Positions 1 to 8,990 of a stretch of DNA of 51,910 bases are shown here, one piece after another. Made by a program: the position numbers and the translations under genes. Positions within the stretch are counted from its first letter, which is position 1. Each line of letters begins with the position of its first letter. Source of the DNA: Halomonas daqiaonensis (GTDB lineage: Bacteria; Pseudomonadota; Gammaproteobacteria; Pseudomonadales; Halomonadaceae); NCBI RefSeq assembly GCF_900109725.1, contig NZ_FOBC01000025.1:1-51910 (forward strand), written 5' to 3'. The notes below the pieces were generated by a model. The model was not told the origin of the DNA. It did not search any database and saw only the letters and a program-made list of their open reading frames with translations.

Positions 1-267
1 GAAGGCCACGGAGTCATAGGTGGCGCGCTCGATCTTGCGGCTGGAATACACCCCGGTGGCATAGCCGTAGACCAGCAGGCTCAGCAGTACACCCGGGTGA
101 TGCGCCTTGTGCCCCCGGCCGGCGTAGCGACGCGTCAGTGCCGAGAGATCCAGTTGCTCGACCACCTCCACGACGAAGCGCGCCAGGTGGTCATCGGGCA
201 GCCACTCATCCACGGAAGGCGGCAGAAGATAGTCGGTCTGGCGGTCAACAGGGATGAAGCGGCTCAT
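1..267 (-). CDS. IS1182-family transposase, N-terminal part
   Basis: The first 89 residues of a DDE transposase are visible, starting MSRFIPVDRQTDYLLPPS and continuing through DHLARFVVEVVEQLDLS and YATGVYSSRKIERATYDS. These are typical of the N-terminal domain of IS1182/IS4-like transposases. The catalytic DDE region lies beyond the left edge. The ATG at 267 follows a GGAACGA stretch that may serve as ribosome binding site. The protein would cut and join the ends of its own element. Confidence 0.85.
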   Translation of the reverse strand, partial: MSRFIPVDRQTDYLLPPSVDEWLPDDHLARFVVEVVEQLDLSALTRRYAGRGHKAHHPGVLLSLLVYGYATGVYSSRKIERATYDSVAF

Positions 268-338
268 GGCGTCGTTCCGGTGATGGCGGCATGATGCGAG
301 TATCGCACGACGTTATCGAAAACCCGACAGCCTGCTAG
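1..338 (-). mobile_element. End of an IS1182-type insertion sequence, cut by the window edge
   Basis: The transposase reads leftward out of the window, so only the 5' end of the element is present. Its outer border is placed near 331-341 because the reading frame of the neighbouring PAP2-type gene loses family-like sequence there, next to the palindrome GCTAGC (334-339). The inverted repeat cannot be confirmed because the other end lies outside the window. The border is an inference from the broken gene. Confidence 0.6.
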
Positions 339-584
339 CTCCTGTAACCAGGATGGGCCGAGCGGGTCAGTGTGATCAGCAGGGTTGCGCAATGAGAGCA
401 GCAGGGTCTCATCGATGCTCTGGGTGTCACCTTCGGAGACCTCATCGGCCAACTCGACGAATCCCCAGACCCCGGCGGAAAGTACTACTACGCTCAGCAG
501 CGCCGCAAACTCGTAACGGGCAAACCGAGCCAGCATGGAGAGGCTTCGGCGTGCCACATGCTCGCTCTTTTCGAAATGTTTCAT
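339..584 (-). pseudogene. PAP2-family phosphatase, N-terminal remnant cut by the IS
   Basis: The frame from the ATG at 584 (GGAG seven bases upstream) encodes a basic N-terminus, one membrane segment (FAALLSVVVLSAGVWGFVEL) and the stretch DEVSEGDTQSIDETLLLSLR, which I recognise as the usual beginning of bacterial PAP2 membrane phosphatases. Family-like sequence ends at LGPSWLQE and the frame then runs into the insertion element. None of the phosphatase motifs (KX6RP, PSGH, SRX5HX3D) is present, so the remnant should be inactive. The missing part may lie beyond the element to the left. Family membership comes from memory of the N-terminal pattern. Confidence 0.65.
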
Positions 585-855
585 AGCAACTCCATTGCTG
601 TGAAAAGCCATGTTCCAACCCGATACCCTGCCACATTCAGCTCTCTTGGCACCTGCAGGCCATTACTCCCAAACTGGAGAGGCCAAGTTCAAAACGTTCA
701 GCATGGACTCTCGGTGCCGTTCGGTCGAGCCGGTACGGCTCCCTTCAACTCGGAACCATGGCGGGCTATAGAGTGACAATGGGTAATTTCGGCTTGAAAG
801 TATGGCTTGAATTCAGGTCAGAAAGTTGCTCGCAAGCAGTTTTTTCTGACAGGGT

Positions 856-2001
856 CTAGACCGTGCCCCCGATTTTCCCATTTTCGTCTTCGGCCTCCAT
901 CCAACGGGCCCGACCCGCCTGCTTGGCCCGGTACATTGCCTGGTCGGCCAGCCGATAGATGGTCTCGGGCTCAGGGCCCGGCCCGGGTGTTCGGCACAGC
1001 AGACCGCCGGATGCAGTGATGTACCGATGCGGGCCACACTGGGCGGGCACTTCCATGGACTCGATGGCCTCCAGCAGCCGATCCGCCATCAATGCGGCTT
1101 CGGCCCGGTCCCGGGGACGGAACACGATCCCGAACTCCTCTCCACCCAGCCGAAATATATGGTCCTCGGCGCGATTGAAGAGCCCTTGCACGGTCTTCGA
1201 GATTCGCTTCAGCAGCTCATCCCCCTCGGGGTGACCGAGCGTGTCGTTGTAACCCTTGAAATGATCGATATCGAACATCAGGAACGCGAACAGCCGGTCA
1301 TCGGAACGCCGCCTCATCTCCCGGCCGATGACGTCATCAAAGATGTAGCGGTTCAGCAGACCGGTCAACTGGTCATGAGTTGACTGAAAGGCAAGGATAT
1401 CTCTCAGTGACTTCAGCCTGGCCATGGACGACTGTCGGCTGCGCAGATACAGGGCCATCACTGCCGCCTGGAAAGCCATGGCAAGCGTGATGGACATCGC
1501 ACCGTCCAACACGGCACCCGTATTCTCGAAAAATCCCCCGGAACTGGTGAGTATGATGGCATACAGACACAGGAGCATCAGCGCTGTCCCGATGCTGGCC
1601 CGGGCGACCGAGTCCAGCAGCAGGTAGGCAGGCGCGGGGTAGATCAAGGGTATGGTGATAGCGATGACGCTCTCGCCTCTTGCCAGAGCCAGCAGCAGCA
1701 GGAGGGCGAACATGGCGAGGTGAGCCAGTTTAGCCATCACTCCTATGGGTGCGCCTGCCCGCAACGCAATGAGCACAACAAGCGTCACGGCGATGCCCAG
1801 CAGGTTGACCGTAATACGAAACGCCGACCAGCCGACCAGCCCACTCAAGTCCAGGACGAGAAAGAGCAGAAAGGCCACACACCCCGCCCCGGCGATCATG
1901 TTCATGATGCTCAGACGGAGATAGTCGGGTTCTTCCGGTGTGGAGCGCCCTCCCGAGGTGATGAAGTTCTTCCACGCTACCGACCTAGCCCAGTACTCCA
2001 T
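856..2001 (-). CDS. Membrane-anchored GGDEF diguanylate cyclase
   Basis: This 381-residue protein should make the second messenger cyclic di-GMP from two GTP. The first half has about six hydrophobic segments (roughly residues 25-185) and acts as a membrane sensor region without a recognised domain name. The second half is a GGDEF domain: STHDQLTGLLNRYIFDD, FDIDHFKGYNDTLGHPEGD, and the active-site loop GGEEF, with YRLADQAMYRAKQAGR at the end. The signature is intact, so catalysis is expected. The ATG at 2001 was chosen because the longer frame upstream has no membrane or family-like sequence; its ribosome site (CGAGAC) is weak. No EAL domain is attached. The gene stands alone, facing away from the DUF2795 pair. 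Confidence 0.9.
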   Translation of the reverse strand: MEYWARSVAWKNFITSGGRSTPEEPDYLRLSIMNMIAGAGCVAFLLFLVLDLSGLVGWSAFRITVNLLGIAVTLVVLIALRAGAPIGVMAKLAHLAMFALLLLLALARGESVIAITIPLIYPAPAYLLLDSVARASIGTALMLLCLYAIILTSSGGFFENTGAVLDGAMSITLAMAFQAAVMALYLRSRQSSMARLKSLRDILAFQSTHDQLTGLLNRYIFDDVIGREMRRRSDDRLFAFLMFDIDHFKGYNDTLGHPEGDELLKRISKTVQGLFNRAEDHIFRLGGEEFGIVFRPRDRAEAALMADRLLEAIESMEVPAQCGPHRYITASGGLLCRTPGPGPEPETIYRLADQAMYRAKQAGRARWMEAEDENGKIGGTV

Positions 2002-2272
2002 ACGTGTCTCGATACGAGGGTATCGCCCCCAAGTGGTCTTTGAGCATCGGACTGCCCTCGGCCTGCCGGTAGTCGATGATGCCAGCACGTCGCTTCTACA
2101 GTGGCGATTATAGAGTAGAACAGAGGTAGGTCCCGATTTCCTGCTCCTCATTGGCCTCATGGAGGGGGCCACGACCCGCTGGTGCCGGCTTTACATGGTG
2201 GGTGGCTTTCTGCTAATTCAGAAGGGTGTTTCTCCTACCCCGATACGCCCGATTCGGCGAAGCAGGTGCTAA

Positions 2273-3268
2273 ATGGCAAACACCATAGAGGAAGGCGACA
2301 TCTACTTTTTCTACCGGCCAAGGGTCGATGCCGACAAGGTTCGGAACCTTGACGACGTGCAACGCCTGTATCTGATTCTGGTGCCGGACGCTGTCGATAC
2401 CGCCCGCCTGTTGCTGGTAGGCAAGAAGCGGATGCCGGAGATCGTCAAGGACGAGCCGAAATCCACCACGCGCGAGTGGATGATCAACGACCTGACGGGC
2501 AAGCCCGAAAAGGTCGGCGAGGCCCTGGCGCCGTTGGAATACGAGACCAGGACCCGCGGCGAGCGGGAACAGGGCGAGGCCATTCCCGTTGCCGAGGGGC
2601 GCTACGCGATCCTTGCGCGCAATGACAGCTCTCGCCTGGCCTATCGCCTGACAAGCCCGGAGAAGCCCCACGAGGCACAGACGGAGCTGGGCATTCTGGC
2701 CGAGGCAAGTTATGTGATCTCGGTGCGCAATCCGGCCATCGACGTGCCTGGTTTCCCGGATGCCAAGCCCGACTATCCCAAGTCTCTGCAGGAGAAGTTT
2801 GCCGAGAAGCGCTGGATCGACATCGACGACAGCCGTTTGCTCGACTACGAGGACGCTCAGCTGCTGCTCATCGGCGCGAACGACGATCTGAGTGAAGAAG
2901 GCATCTCGATCACCGGTAAGGCGGCGCTGTTCAAGACCCTGGGGCTGAACGAACAGGAGTGGCCCACCGAGGCACTGGGGGCCGGCAAGCTCACGGAACC
3001 ACGGATGAAGCCCGAGTCACGCGAGCCTGAGGGCGACTTCAGCAAGGGCGGAGAGCGCGGCGGCAGGAAGGCTCGCCAAACGGACTCGGCATCCGGCATC
3101 GCCATGGCCCTCAAGGGCGTGGATTTCCCTTGCAGGAAGGCCGACCTGGTCAAGCAGGCCAAGGCCAACGACGCCTCCAAAGAGATCGTCGAGGTGCTGA
3201 ACGAGCTTCCCGGCGAGCAGTACGAGACGATGGCCGACATTCAGAAAGCCTTTGGGGACGTGCGCTGA
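2273..3268 (+). CDS. Conserved protein with C-terminal DUF2795 domain
   Basis: This is a 331-residue soluble protein of unknown function. Residues 1-205 form a conserved region (EEGDIYFFYRPRVD near the start, ASYVISVRNP near 155) that I recall only from uncharacterised bacterial proteins. A charged linker (about 205-270) leads to a DUF2795 domain at about 275-331 (MALKGVDFPCRKADLVKQA ... LPGEQYETMADIQKAF). DUF2795 is a small helical domain of unknown role. The stop codon overlaps the start of the next gene by one base (TGATG), so the two are probably translated together. Sharing DUF2795 with that neighbour suggests a common process, but no function should be assigned. Confidence 0.8.
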   Translation: MANTIEEGDIYFFYRPRVDADKVRNLDDVQRLYLILVPDAVDTARLLLVGKKRMPEIVKDEPKSTTREWMINDLTGKPEKVGEALAPLEYETRTRGEREQGEAIPVAEGRYAILARNDSSRLAYRLTSPEKPHEAQTELGILAEASYVISVRNPAIDVPGFPDAKPDYPKSLQEKFAEKRWIDIDDSRLLDYEDAQLLLIGANDDLSEEGISITGKAALFKTLGLNEQEWPTEALGAGKLTEPRMKPESREPEGDFSKGGERGGRKARQTDSASGIAMALKGVDFPCRKADLVKQAKANDASKEIVEVLNELPGEQYETMADIQKAFGDVR

Positions 3269-3783
3269 TGGGACAGTTCGTTTGTGAAATCTGTGGTGAC
3301 GAGTTCGAGCAGAAGTCTCGCTATGAGCGGCACATGCAGACCTCCCACCCCAGGCAGGCGGTTTCCGCCGCGGATATCGAGAGGGCGCTGAGAGGCGTGG
3401 CGTTTCCCAAGGAACGCAGCGAGCTGATCGAGGCCATCGATGACGATAACCGCGAGGTGCGTGGCATCGTTGAGCGACTGCCCGCTCGTGAGTATCGCGA
3501 TGCGGCCGAAGTGGCGCGCGCCTTCGGTGAGCTGCGTAGCCACCAGAAGCTCCCCGACAACCAGCCGAGCAAGACCGGCGGCGAGCGTGCCATGCAGGCA
3601 CCATCCGCCGCCCGCTTCGCCAGCCTGTTTGCCGGCATGGAGTTTCCGGCGAGCCGCGACGAGCTCAAGGCGCACGCCCGCACAAGGGCGAGCGACGAGG
3701 AGATGCAAACGCTGGAAAGGTTCGGCGAGCACACCTACGACAGCATGGCGGAGGTAACCAAGGAACTAGCGAGGGTGAGCTGA
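3268..3783 (+). CDS. C2H2 zinc-finger protein with two DUF2795-like repeats
   Basis: This 171-residue protein opens with a classical C2H2 finger: CEICGDEFEQKSRYERHMQ followed by TSH gives C-x2-C-x12-H-x4-H within residues 6-27. Two DUF2795-like units follow, at about 38-90 (LRGVAFPKERSELIEAI ... LPAREYRDAAEVARAF) and about 112-168 (FAGMEFPASRDELKAHA ... FGEHTYDSMAEVTKEL). A short polar linker separates them. The start overlaps the stop of the previous gene by one base, which suggests translational coupling. A zinc-binding, DNA- or protein-binding role is plausible from the finger alone. C2H2 fingers of this type are uncommon in bacteria. No partner is known. Confidence 0.8.
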   Translation: MGQFVCEICGDEFEQKSRYERHMQTSHPRQAVSAADIERALRGVAFPKERSELIEAIDDDNREVRGIVERLPAREYRDAAEVARAFGELRSHQKLPDNQPSKTGGERAMQAPSAARFASLFAGMEFPASRDELKAHARTRASDEEMQTLERFGEHTYDSMAEVTKELARVS

Positions 3784-3898
3784 GGGGCTGATTTACAGAG
3801 AGACGGCTGCGCGATGCAGCCGCACTGCCCTGGCGGCATTTCTCTCACTGAAAGGGCTCGGCTAGTATAGGGATTCCCTGATACACCGAGCCCCGTCC

Positions 3899-4804
3899 AT
3901 GCAAGCCACCCTCGAGCAGCGCGCACTGAAGCTCTCCATCCTCATGACCCTGGGAGTCGCCAGCCTGGGGGTCATCTTCGGCCTGCTTGCCGGCTCGCAG
4001 TCGATCCTCTTCGACGGCGTCTTCTCCACCATCGATGCCGCCATGTCGGGGCTGGCGCTCTTCGTGGCGCGGCTCGCCGTACGCGAGGCCAGCGAACGCT
4101 TCCAGCACGGCTACTGGCACCTGGAGCCGCTGGTCGCAGCACTGAACGGCAGCATCCTGATGCTGCTCTGCTTCTATGCCTTCCTCACCGCCCTGCTCGA
4201 CCTGCGCGAAGGCGGCCGCGAGCTCGCCTTCGACCTGGCCATCGGCTACGCCGTGGTGGTGGCCATCGTCTGCTTCGTCATGACCGACTACCAGCGGCGT
4301 ATCAACCGCACCGCCGATTCCGAGTTCGTGCGCATCGACATGCAGGGTTGGCTGATGGCGGCGCTGATCACCACCTCCCTGCTGGTGGCCTTCGTCATCG
4401 CCCGCTTCCTGCAGGGCACCGCCTGGGCGCATGTCACCCCCTACGTGGACTCGGTGCTGCTGATGGTGCTGACGGCCAGCTTCATGCCGGTGCCCATCGG
4501 CATCGTGCGCCGCGCCATGAAAGAGGTCCTGTTGATCGCGCCGAGCGAGATCGACCGGGAGGTGCATGCCGCCATGGCGCCGGTGATGGCGCGCGAGGGG
4601 CTGCTCAACTACTACAGCCATGTGGCCAAGGCCGGCCGCGGCCACTATATCGAGATCCATATCGTCACCACGCCCGCCTTCGGGCAGGGCCAGGGTATCG
4701 CCGTGCTCGACGAGATCCGCGAACAGATCAGCGCAGGGTTGAGCCCGCCGCCGGAACGGCGCTGGTTCACCGTGGCCTTCACCGCCGACGAACGCTGGGC
4801 ATAG
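3899..4804 (+). CDS. Cation diffusion facilitator family transporter
   Basis: This is a 301-residue inner-membrane protein with six hydrophobic segments between residues 10 and 205 and a cytoplasmic C-terminal domain (about 210-301). Cation diffusion facilitators exchange divalent metal ions such as Zn, Fe, Mn or Co for protons. The TM2 acidic pair is visible (FDGVFSTIDAAMSGLA), and TM5 carries an Asp (HVTPYVDSVLLM) where the family has its second metal-site pair. The C-terminal domain contains GHYIEIHIVTTP, the usual ferredoxin-like fold strand. The metal cannot be predicted. It ends 30 bases from the convergent NUDIX-MBL gene. Confidence 0.88.
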   Translation: MQATLEQRALKLSILMTLGVASLGVIFGLLAGSQSILFDGVFSTIDAAMSGLALFVARLAVREASERFQHGYWHLEPLVAALNGSILMLLCFYAFLTALLDLREGGRELAFDLAIGYAVVVAIVCFVMTDYQRRINRTADSEFVRIDMQGWLMAALITTSLLVAFVIARFLQGTAWAHVTPYVDSVLLMVLTASFMPVPIGIVRRAMKEVLLIAPSEIDREVHAAMAPVMAREGLLNYYSHVAKAGRGHYIEIHIVTTPAFGQGQGIAVLDEIREQISAGLSPPPERRWFTVAFTADERWA

Positions 4805-4834
4805 GCCAGACGACCGCCCGGGCATGAGCGGCCC

Positions 4835-6478
4835 TCAGCCCTCCCGGGAGATCCACTGCCCCGCCTGCTGCTCGGCGCGCCCCTCGGCCTCGAGCTTGAG
4901 CAGATGGGCCAGCGCCGAACGCGCCGCCACTCCCAGCTTTTCCTCCGGCACGTCGTCGTAGGCGTGGCGCGTCAGCGACTCCAGGCTCGCCGGCCCGTGG
5001 CGTGCCAGGGCTCGGCGCATCTTGTGCTCCCGGGCCATGCGATGGGTAACCAGGAAGTCGATGGCGGCATGGCCTTCGCCGATCAGGAAGCCGTGGCCCG
5101 GGGCGATGGTGTCGAAGGGTTCCTGCCCCAACTCATGCAATGCGGCCAGGTAGGCGGCCATGTCGCCGTCCGGCGGGTTGATCACCACCGTGGAGCCCTG
5201 CATCACCTGGTCGCCAGCGAACAGCAGGCGCGCGGGCTCAAGCAGGTAGCAGAGGTGGTTGGAGGCGTGCCCCGGCGTGTGCAGCACCTTGAGGGGGCCG
5301 ACGGGCGTGGTGAGGCACTCGCCCTGACGCGGCCGGTAGTCCGGCACGAAGCCGGCGTCCTGGCTGGCTCCGGGCGGCGGCGGCAGACCCACCAGCAGGG
5401 CGCCGGTGCGCGCCTTGAGCCATGAGGCCCCAGGCGAGTGGTCGATATGGGTGTGGGTGACCAGCGCCTGGGAAATCTTTCCTCCAGCCAGCTCAAGCAA
5501 TCGTTCCAGATGTGCCGGCTGCTCGGGACCGGGATCGATCACCAGATGGTCATCGCCGTCGCCCAGCAGATAGCTGTTGGTGCCGGGGCCGGTCATCGCC
5601 CCGGGATTGGGCGCGGTCACCCGGGTCACCCCCGGCGCCAATTCGACCGCCCGGCCGGGCTCGATCTCGGCGCTGGCCGTGCCCTGCCGGTGCGGATCCA
5701 GGCGGCGCACCTCCGCATAGGCCGGGGCATCCGGCTCCACCAGCCAGGCGTCGCCGCCCTTGCGGGCCGGCCAGGGGCGGCTGGGGCGCGGCGTCGGCGG
5801 GTTGGCATGGGCGTGGCGCAGCAGCGATTCGGTATCAGCAAAGTCGGCGAGCAGGCGCAGGGTCCGCAGGGTGGGATAGCCCAGCGCCATCTGGCCCTGA
5901 CGATGCGCGGCCAGGGCCTCGACGGAGGTCAGCCAGGCGTGGTCGATGGTCTCGCTGCCGTCATGCGCCGCCTGCTGGTCCGGCGGGGCCAGGGCGACGA
6001 AGAAGCGCGTGTCGAAGCGCCGCGGTGCACCCCGGGGAGTGACCCAGTGGCCCAGGTAGGCCAGCCGGTCCAGCGGCAGTTCGAGGCCATGGTGCTCGCA
6101 GAGTGTTCGGAAGCTCGTCTCCTCGCGCCGCAGGGCCTCGCGCCCCTCGGTCAGCACCGGATGGTTCCCCGGCGGCAGGCGCCCCTGGCCATCCACGGCC
6201 AGCAGTAGGCCCGCCTCCTCGAGGCACTCGCGCAGCGCCGCGATCATGTAATCGGCCCCGCCCTCGTCGAGGCTCAGGGTCTGGCTGATGGCGGCATCAT
6301 CGCGGCCCGAAACAAAGGCGCGGACATCCGGATCATGTGGGTCCACGGCCCCGCCGGGAAAGACAAAATAGCCGGGCAGGAAGGCCGCCTGCCAAGTGCG
6401 CTGCAGCAGCAGGACCTCCAGCCCCTGATTGCTGTCGCGTACCAGGGCGAGGGTCGCGGCGGGACGGATCGCCGTCAT
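4835..6478 (-). CDS. NUDIX hydrolase-metallo-beta-lactamase fusion protein
   Basis: One 547-residue chain carries two hydrolase domains. Residues 1-215 are NUDIX-like: GYFVFPGGAVDPHDP and, after an insert, ALRECLEEAGLLL, the second half of a Nudix box. Residues about 255-480 are a metallo-beta-lactamase fold: THTHIDHSPGA (HxHxDH), HTPGHASNHLCY, FAGDQVMQG and APGHG, with a winged-helix-like tail as in the LACTB2/RNase-related group. All zinc ligands look present. The substrates are unknown; a nucleotide or CoA derivative cleaved by both domains is possible. The ATG at 6478 has a strong AGGGGAGG site nine bases upstream. A longer frame exists but lacks family-like sequence. It diverges from the RidA gene. 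Confidence 0.85.
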   Translation of the reverse strand: MTAIRPAATLALVRDSNQGLEVLLLQRTWQAAFLPGYFVFPGGAVDPHDPDVRAFVSGRDDAAISQTLSLDEGGADYMIAALRECLEEAGLLLAVDGQGRLPPGNHPVLTEGREALRREETSFRTLCEHHGLELPLDRLAYLGHWVTPRGAPRRFDTRFFVALAPPDQQAAHDGSETIDHAWLTSVEALAAHRQGQMALGYPTLRTLRLLADFADTESLLRHAHANPPTPRPSRPWPARKGGDAWLVEPDAPAYAEVRRLDPHRQGTASAEIEPGRAVELAPGVTRVTAPNPGAMTGPGTNSYLLGDGDDHLVIDPGPEQPAHLERLLELAGGKISQALVTHTHIDHSPGASWLKARTGALLVGLPPPPGASQDAGFVPDYRPRQGECLTTPVGPLKVLHTPGHASNHLCYLLEPARLLFAGDQVMQGSTVVINPPDGDMAAYLAALHELGQEPFDTIAPGHGFLIGEGHAAIDFLVTHRMAREHKMRRALARHGPASLESLTRHAYDDVPEEKLGVAARSALAHLLKLEAEGRAEQQAGQWISREG

Positions 6479-6691
6479 CCTGTCAGCCTCCCCTTTCGCT
6501 GCTTCCTTGGGCCGGCGGTCGGGAAGTCGGTGGCGTGTGGCATGGGGCCTCCAGGGCGTGGAAAGGGTCGGCGAACAGCAATACCACACCGGCGGCGAGG
6601 CGCCCAGCTTCCTGAAAGCCAGCGCATCGAGGCGACGCCCCATGCACCAGCTAGACTCAAGACGTACCAACATCTCAGATAGGGAGATCCC

Positions 6692-7189
6692 ATGCCGAAA
6701 TTCCACAACGATGCCACTCTGCCCATCCCGCTCTTTCCGGGCAGCCATATGGTCATCGACGACAACTACGTCTTCCTCTCGGGGATGTCCGCTGAGGATA
6801 TCCAGAGCGGCGAGTCGATAATCGGCAATGTAGCGGAGGAGACCCGCCTGGTGATGCGAAGCATACAGCGCATGCTGACCTCCGTCGGCTGCGATTTGTG
6901 CGACGTGGTGCGCGTCGACGTGTACCTCACCGACCTCGAACTGATCCGCGATATGGATGCCGCCTATGCCGAGTTCTTCGACTCAAGACGCTACCCGGCA
7001 CGTACCTGCACCCAGTCGCCCCGCCTCTACGGCTCTGCCCATGTCGAGATCACCGTGATGGCGAGCCGCCCCGCCGAGGCCGAGAAGAAGGAGGCCGAGA
7101 ACGAAGAGGGTGAAAACGAGAAGCCCGAGGACGAGGAAAGAGAGGAGAAGAAGGGAGAGGAGGAGGCCTCGGACTCCCCCGACAACTGA
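6692..7189 (+). CDS. RidA-family protein with acidic C-terminal tail
   Basis: Residues 1-128 form a RidA/YjgF/YER057c/UK114 domain (VFLSGMSAEDIQSGE, VRVDVYLTDLELIRDMDAAY, YPARTCTQSPRLYGSAHVEI). Family members deaminate reactive enamine or imine intermediates or have related binding roles. The Arg in PARTCTQ matches the position that holds the substrate carboxylate in active RidA. Residues 129-165 are an unusual tail made almost only of Glu, Lys, Asp and Asn, which should be disordered. The start follows AGGGAGATCCC. It ends only nine bases from the end of the convergent mechanosensitive channel gene. Confidence 0.85.
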   Translation: MPKFHNDATLPIPLFPGSHMVIDDNYVFLSGMSAEDIQSGESIIGNVAEETRLVMRSIQRMLTSVGCDLCDVVRVDVYLTDLELIRDMDAAYAEFFDSRRYPARTCTQSPRLYGSAHVEITVMASRPAEAEKKEAENEEGENEKPEDEEREEKKGEEEASDSPDN

Positions 7190-7198
7190 ACAGAACGC

Positions 7199-8947
7199 CT
7201 ACTCCGTCGATGGCCGCTCGCCACCGGGCGGTGACGATTCGTCGACTTCCCGCACCGTCGCCGCTCGCGTGATGTGTCGGTGCGCCGGAGTGTCGCCCCG
7301 GGCGATATCGTGATGGCTGAGCACCACCACGTCTCTGGGCCACCACTCGGGATGATGGTCGCGGATGTAGGCCAGCAGCTTCTCGCGCACCTTCGCCTCC
7401 GCTTCCCAGGCCGCCATGGGCTCGGGGCCCATCAGGTAGAAGGAGACCTGCTGGGTTGCCTCGTGCTGTCCCGTGACGAAACAGGCCAGCTTGTGGTGCT
7501 CGATGACCTGATCCTCGGCCATCGCGAACTCCTTGAACTTCTCCCTGAGGGTTGCCACATCGGCGCTGAGATGGAGGGTCAGGACGATTGTCTGGTAGAG
7601 CTTGGCTTGCTTCGAGGAGAGGTTCTCGTAGGGCTTCGAGACGAAGTATCTCACCGGTACGATCAGACGCCGCTCGTCCCAGGTCCTCAAGCGAATGAAG
7701 GTGTAGTAGATAGCTTCCACATAACTCCATTGGCCCTCGAAGACCACCAGATCGCCGATACGTATCGGCTTGGACAGGGAGACCTGGAAGGAGGCCAGGA
7801 TGTTGCCGAGCACGGCCTGGCCCGCAACCCCTACCAGCACCGTCAGGACACTGGCCGAGGCCAGCAGCGTCATGCCGAGGGTCTCGAAGAGGCTGACCTG
7901 GGTGATCACGAAGATGGCCACGCTCACCACGGTGACCAGAATCACGGCGCGACGCAGCGCGTAGAGGGTGGTCAGCAACTGACGATCGTCGCGGGGCTTG
8001 GTGTCGTCGATCTCGCCCACCAGCCGGCGCGTCATCCGGATCAGCAGCGTATCCACCAGACGCACCGCGATCAGGCCGACGCCCCAGGCCATGATGATGA
8101 TCAGCAGCACTCGCAGCGTGGCCGTTATCATGCCCGAGAAAGAGACCACATAGTCGAGCAACCACTGCGCCAACAGCGTCATGGCGATAAAGGCCAGGGG
8201 CAGCCTGATCATCTGGGCAAAGATGCTGGGAAGTCCGGAAGGCAGGGCGCGGGTCAGCAGCCCCGTCACCGCATGGATGCCCCACCCCACCACCCCGGTA
8301 GTCAAAAGGAAGGCCGGGATGGCGAGCCATTCCCAGAGCTTCAGCACGCCGAAGGAACCCTGGAAGCGCTCCGGAATATGGTCCTCCAGCCAGGAGGGGC
8401 CATATTCCTCATAGAGCCTGGGGATCACGGTGAGCGTCTCCGGGGCAATCAGCCAGACCGGGGGCTGCTCTCCCACCCGGTAGCGGGCAACCCGAATCTG
8501 ATAACTCTGCCCATCGGTCCCGAGCGTGGCCAGCTTCAGGTTGCGCCGCGGCTGGCCGGCAAGGGGGTTCTGGCCAGTGGCGTCCATGACCATGGCATCC
8601 TGACGCGCGGATAGGCTGGAGAGGCTGAACCACTCTCCCCGCTGAAGGACAACGGCAAGCTGCCTGGCCAGCATCGCGCCGCGCTCGGCCTGTTCCTCGC
8701 GGGGCAGTTCGTTGAGGTTGAGGAGATGGGCCGCGGCCGCATGGTCCTGCTGTTCGGTCAGTGCCAGGAAGCTGCGTACCGTGTCCCGCGGTGTCTGGCG
8801 CTCAACCTTGTCGGGCGGCTGGTCGAGGCCGGCATTCAGCGCATCGACGGCGTACCAGCGTGTCTCCTGATCCTGTTCCTGGGCCACGCCCAGGCAGGAG
8901 ACGGCCATCAACACCACGAGCAGCAACCATGCCAGAGGCGTCTTCAT
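7199..8947 (-). CDS. Large MscS-family mechanosensitive ion channel
   Basis: This is a 582-residue inner-membrane protein. A signal-like N-terminus (LAWLLLVVLMAVSCLGVAQ) is followed by a periplasmic region to about residue 205, then five or so hydrophobic segments (210-395). The pore and beta domain of MscS channels are visible: ASVLTVLVGVAGQAVLGN and SLSKPIRIGDLVVFEGQWS, then IRLRTWDERRLIVPVRYF. MscS channels open under membrane tension to release solutes after osmotic downshock. The start at 8947 is preferred over 8953 because CTGAGG lies six bases before it. The C-terminal 35 residues are polar and probably disordered. Confidence 0.88.
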   Translation of the reverse strand: MKTPLAWLLLVVLMAVSCLGVAQEQDQETRWYAVDALNAGLDQPPDKVERQTPRDTVRSFLALTEQQDHAAAAHLLNLNELPREEQAERGAMLARQLAVVLQRGEWFSLSSLSARQDAMVMDATGQNPLAGQPRRNLKLATLGTDGQSYQIRVARYRVGEQPPVWLIAPETLTVIPRLYEEYGPSWLEDHIPERFQGSFGVLKLWEWLAIPAFLLTTGVVGWGIHAVTGLLTRALPSGLPSIFAQMIRLPLAFIAMTLLAQWLLDYVVSFSGMITATLRVLLIIIMAWGVGLIAVRLVDTLLIRMTRRLVGEIDDTKPRDDRQLLTTLYALRRAVILVTVVSVAIFVITQVSLFETLGMTLLASASVLTVLVGVAGQAVLGNILASFQVSLSKPIRIGDLVVFEGQWSYVEAIYYTFIRLRTWDERRLIVPVRYFVSKPYENLSSKQAKLYQTIVLTLHLSADVATLREKFKEFAMAEDQVIEHHKLACFVTGQHEATQQVSFYLMGPEPMAAWEAEAKVREKLLAYIRDHHPEWWPRDVVVLSHHDIARGDTPAHRHITRAATVREVDESSPPGGERPSTE

Positions 8948-8990
8948 AAGCATCCTCAGGGGTTATCGAAACGTCCCTACCGGGTCGCCG

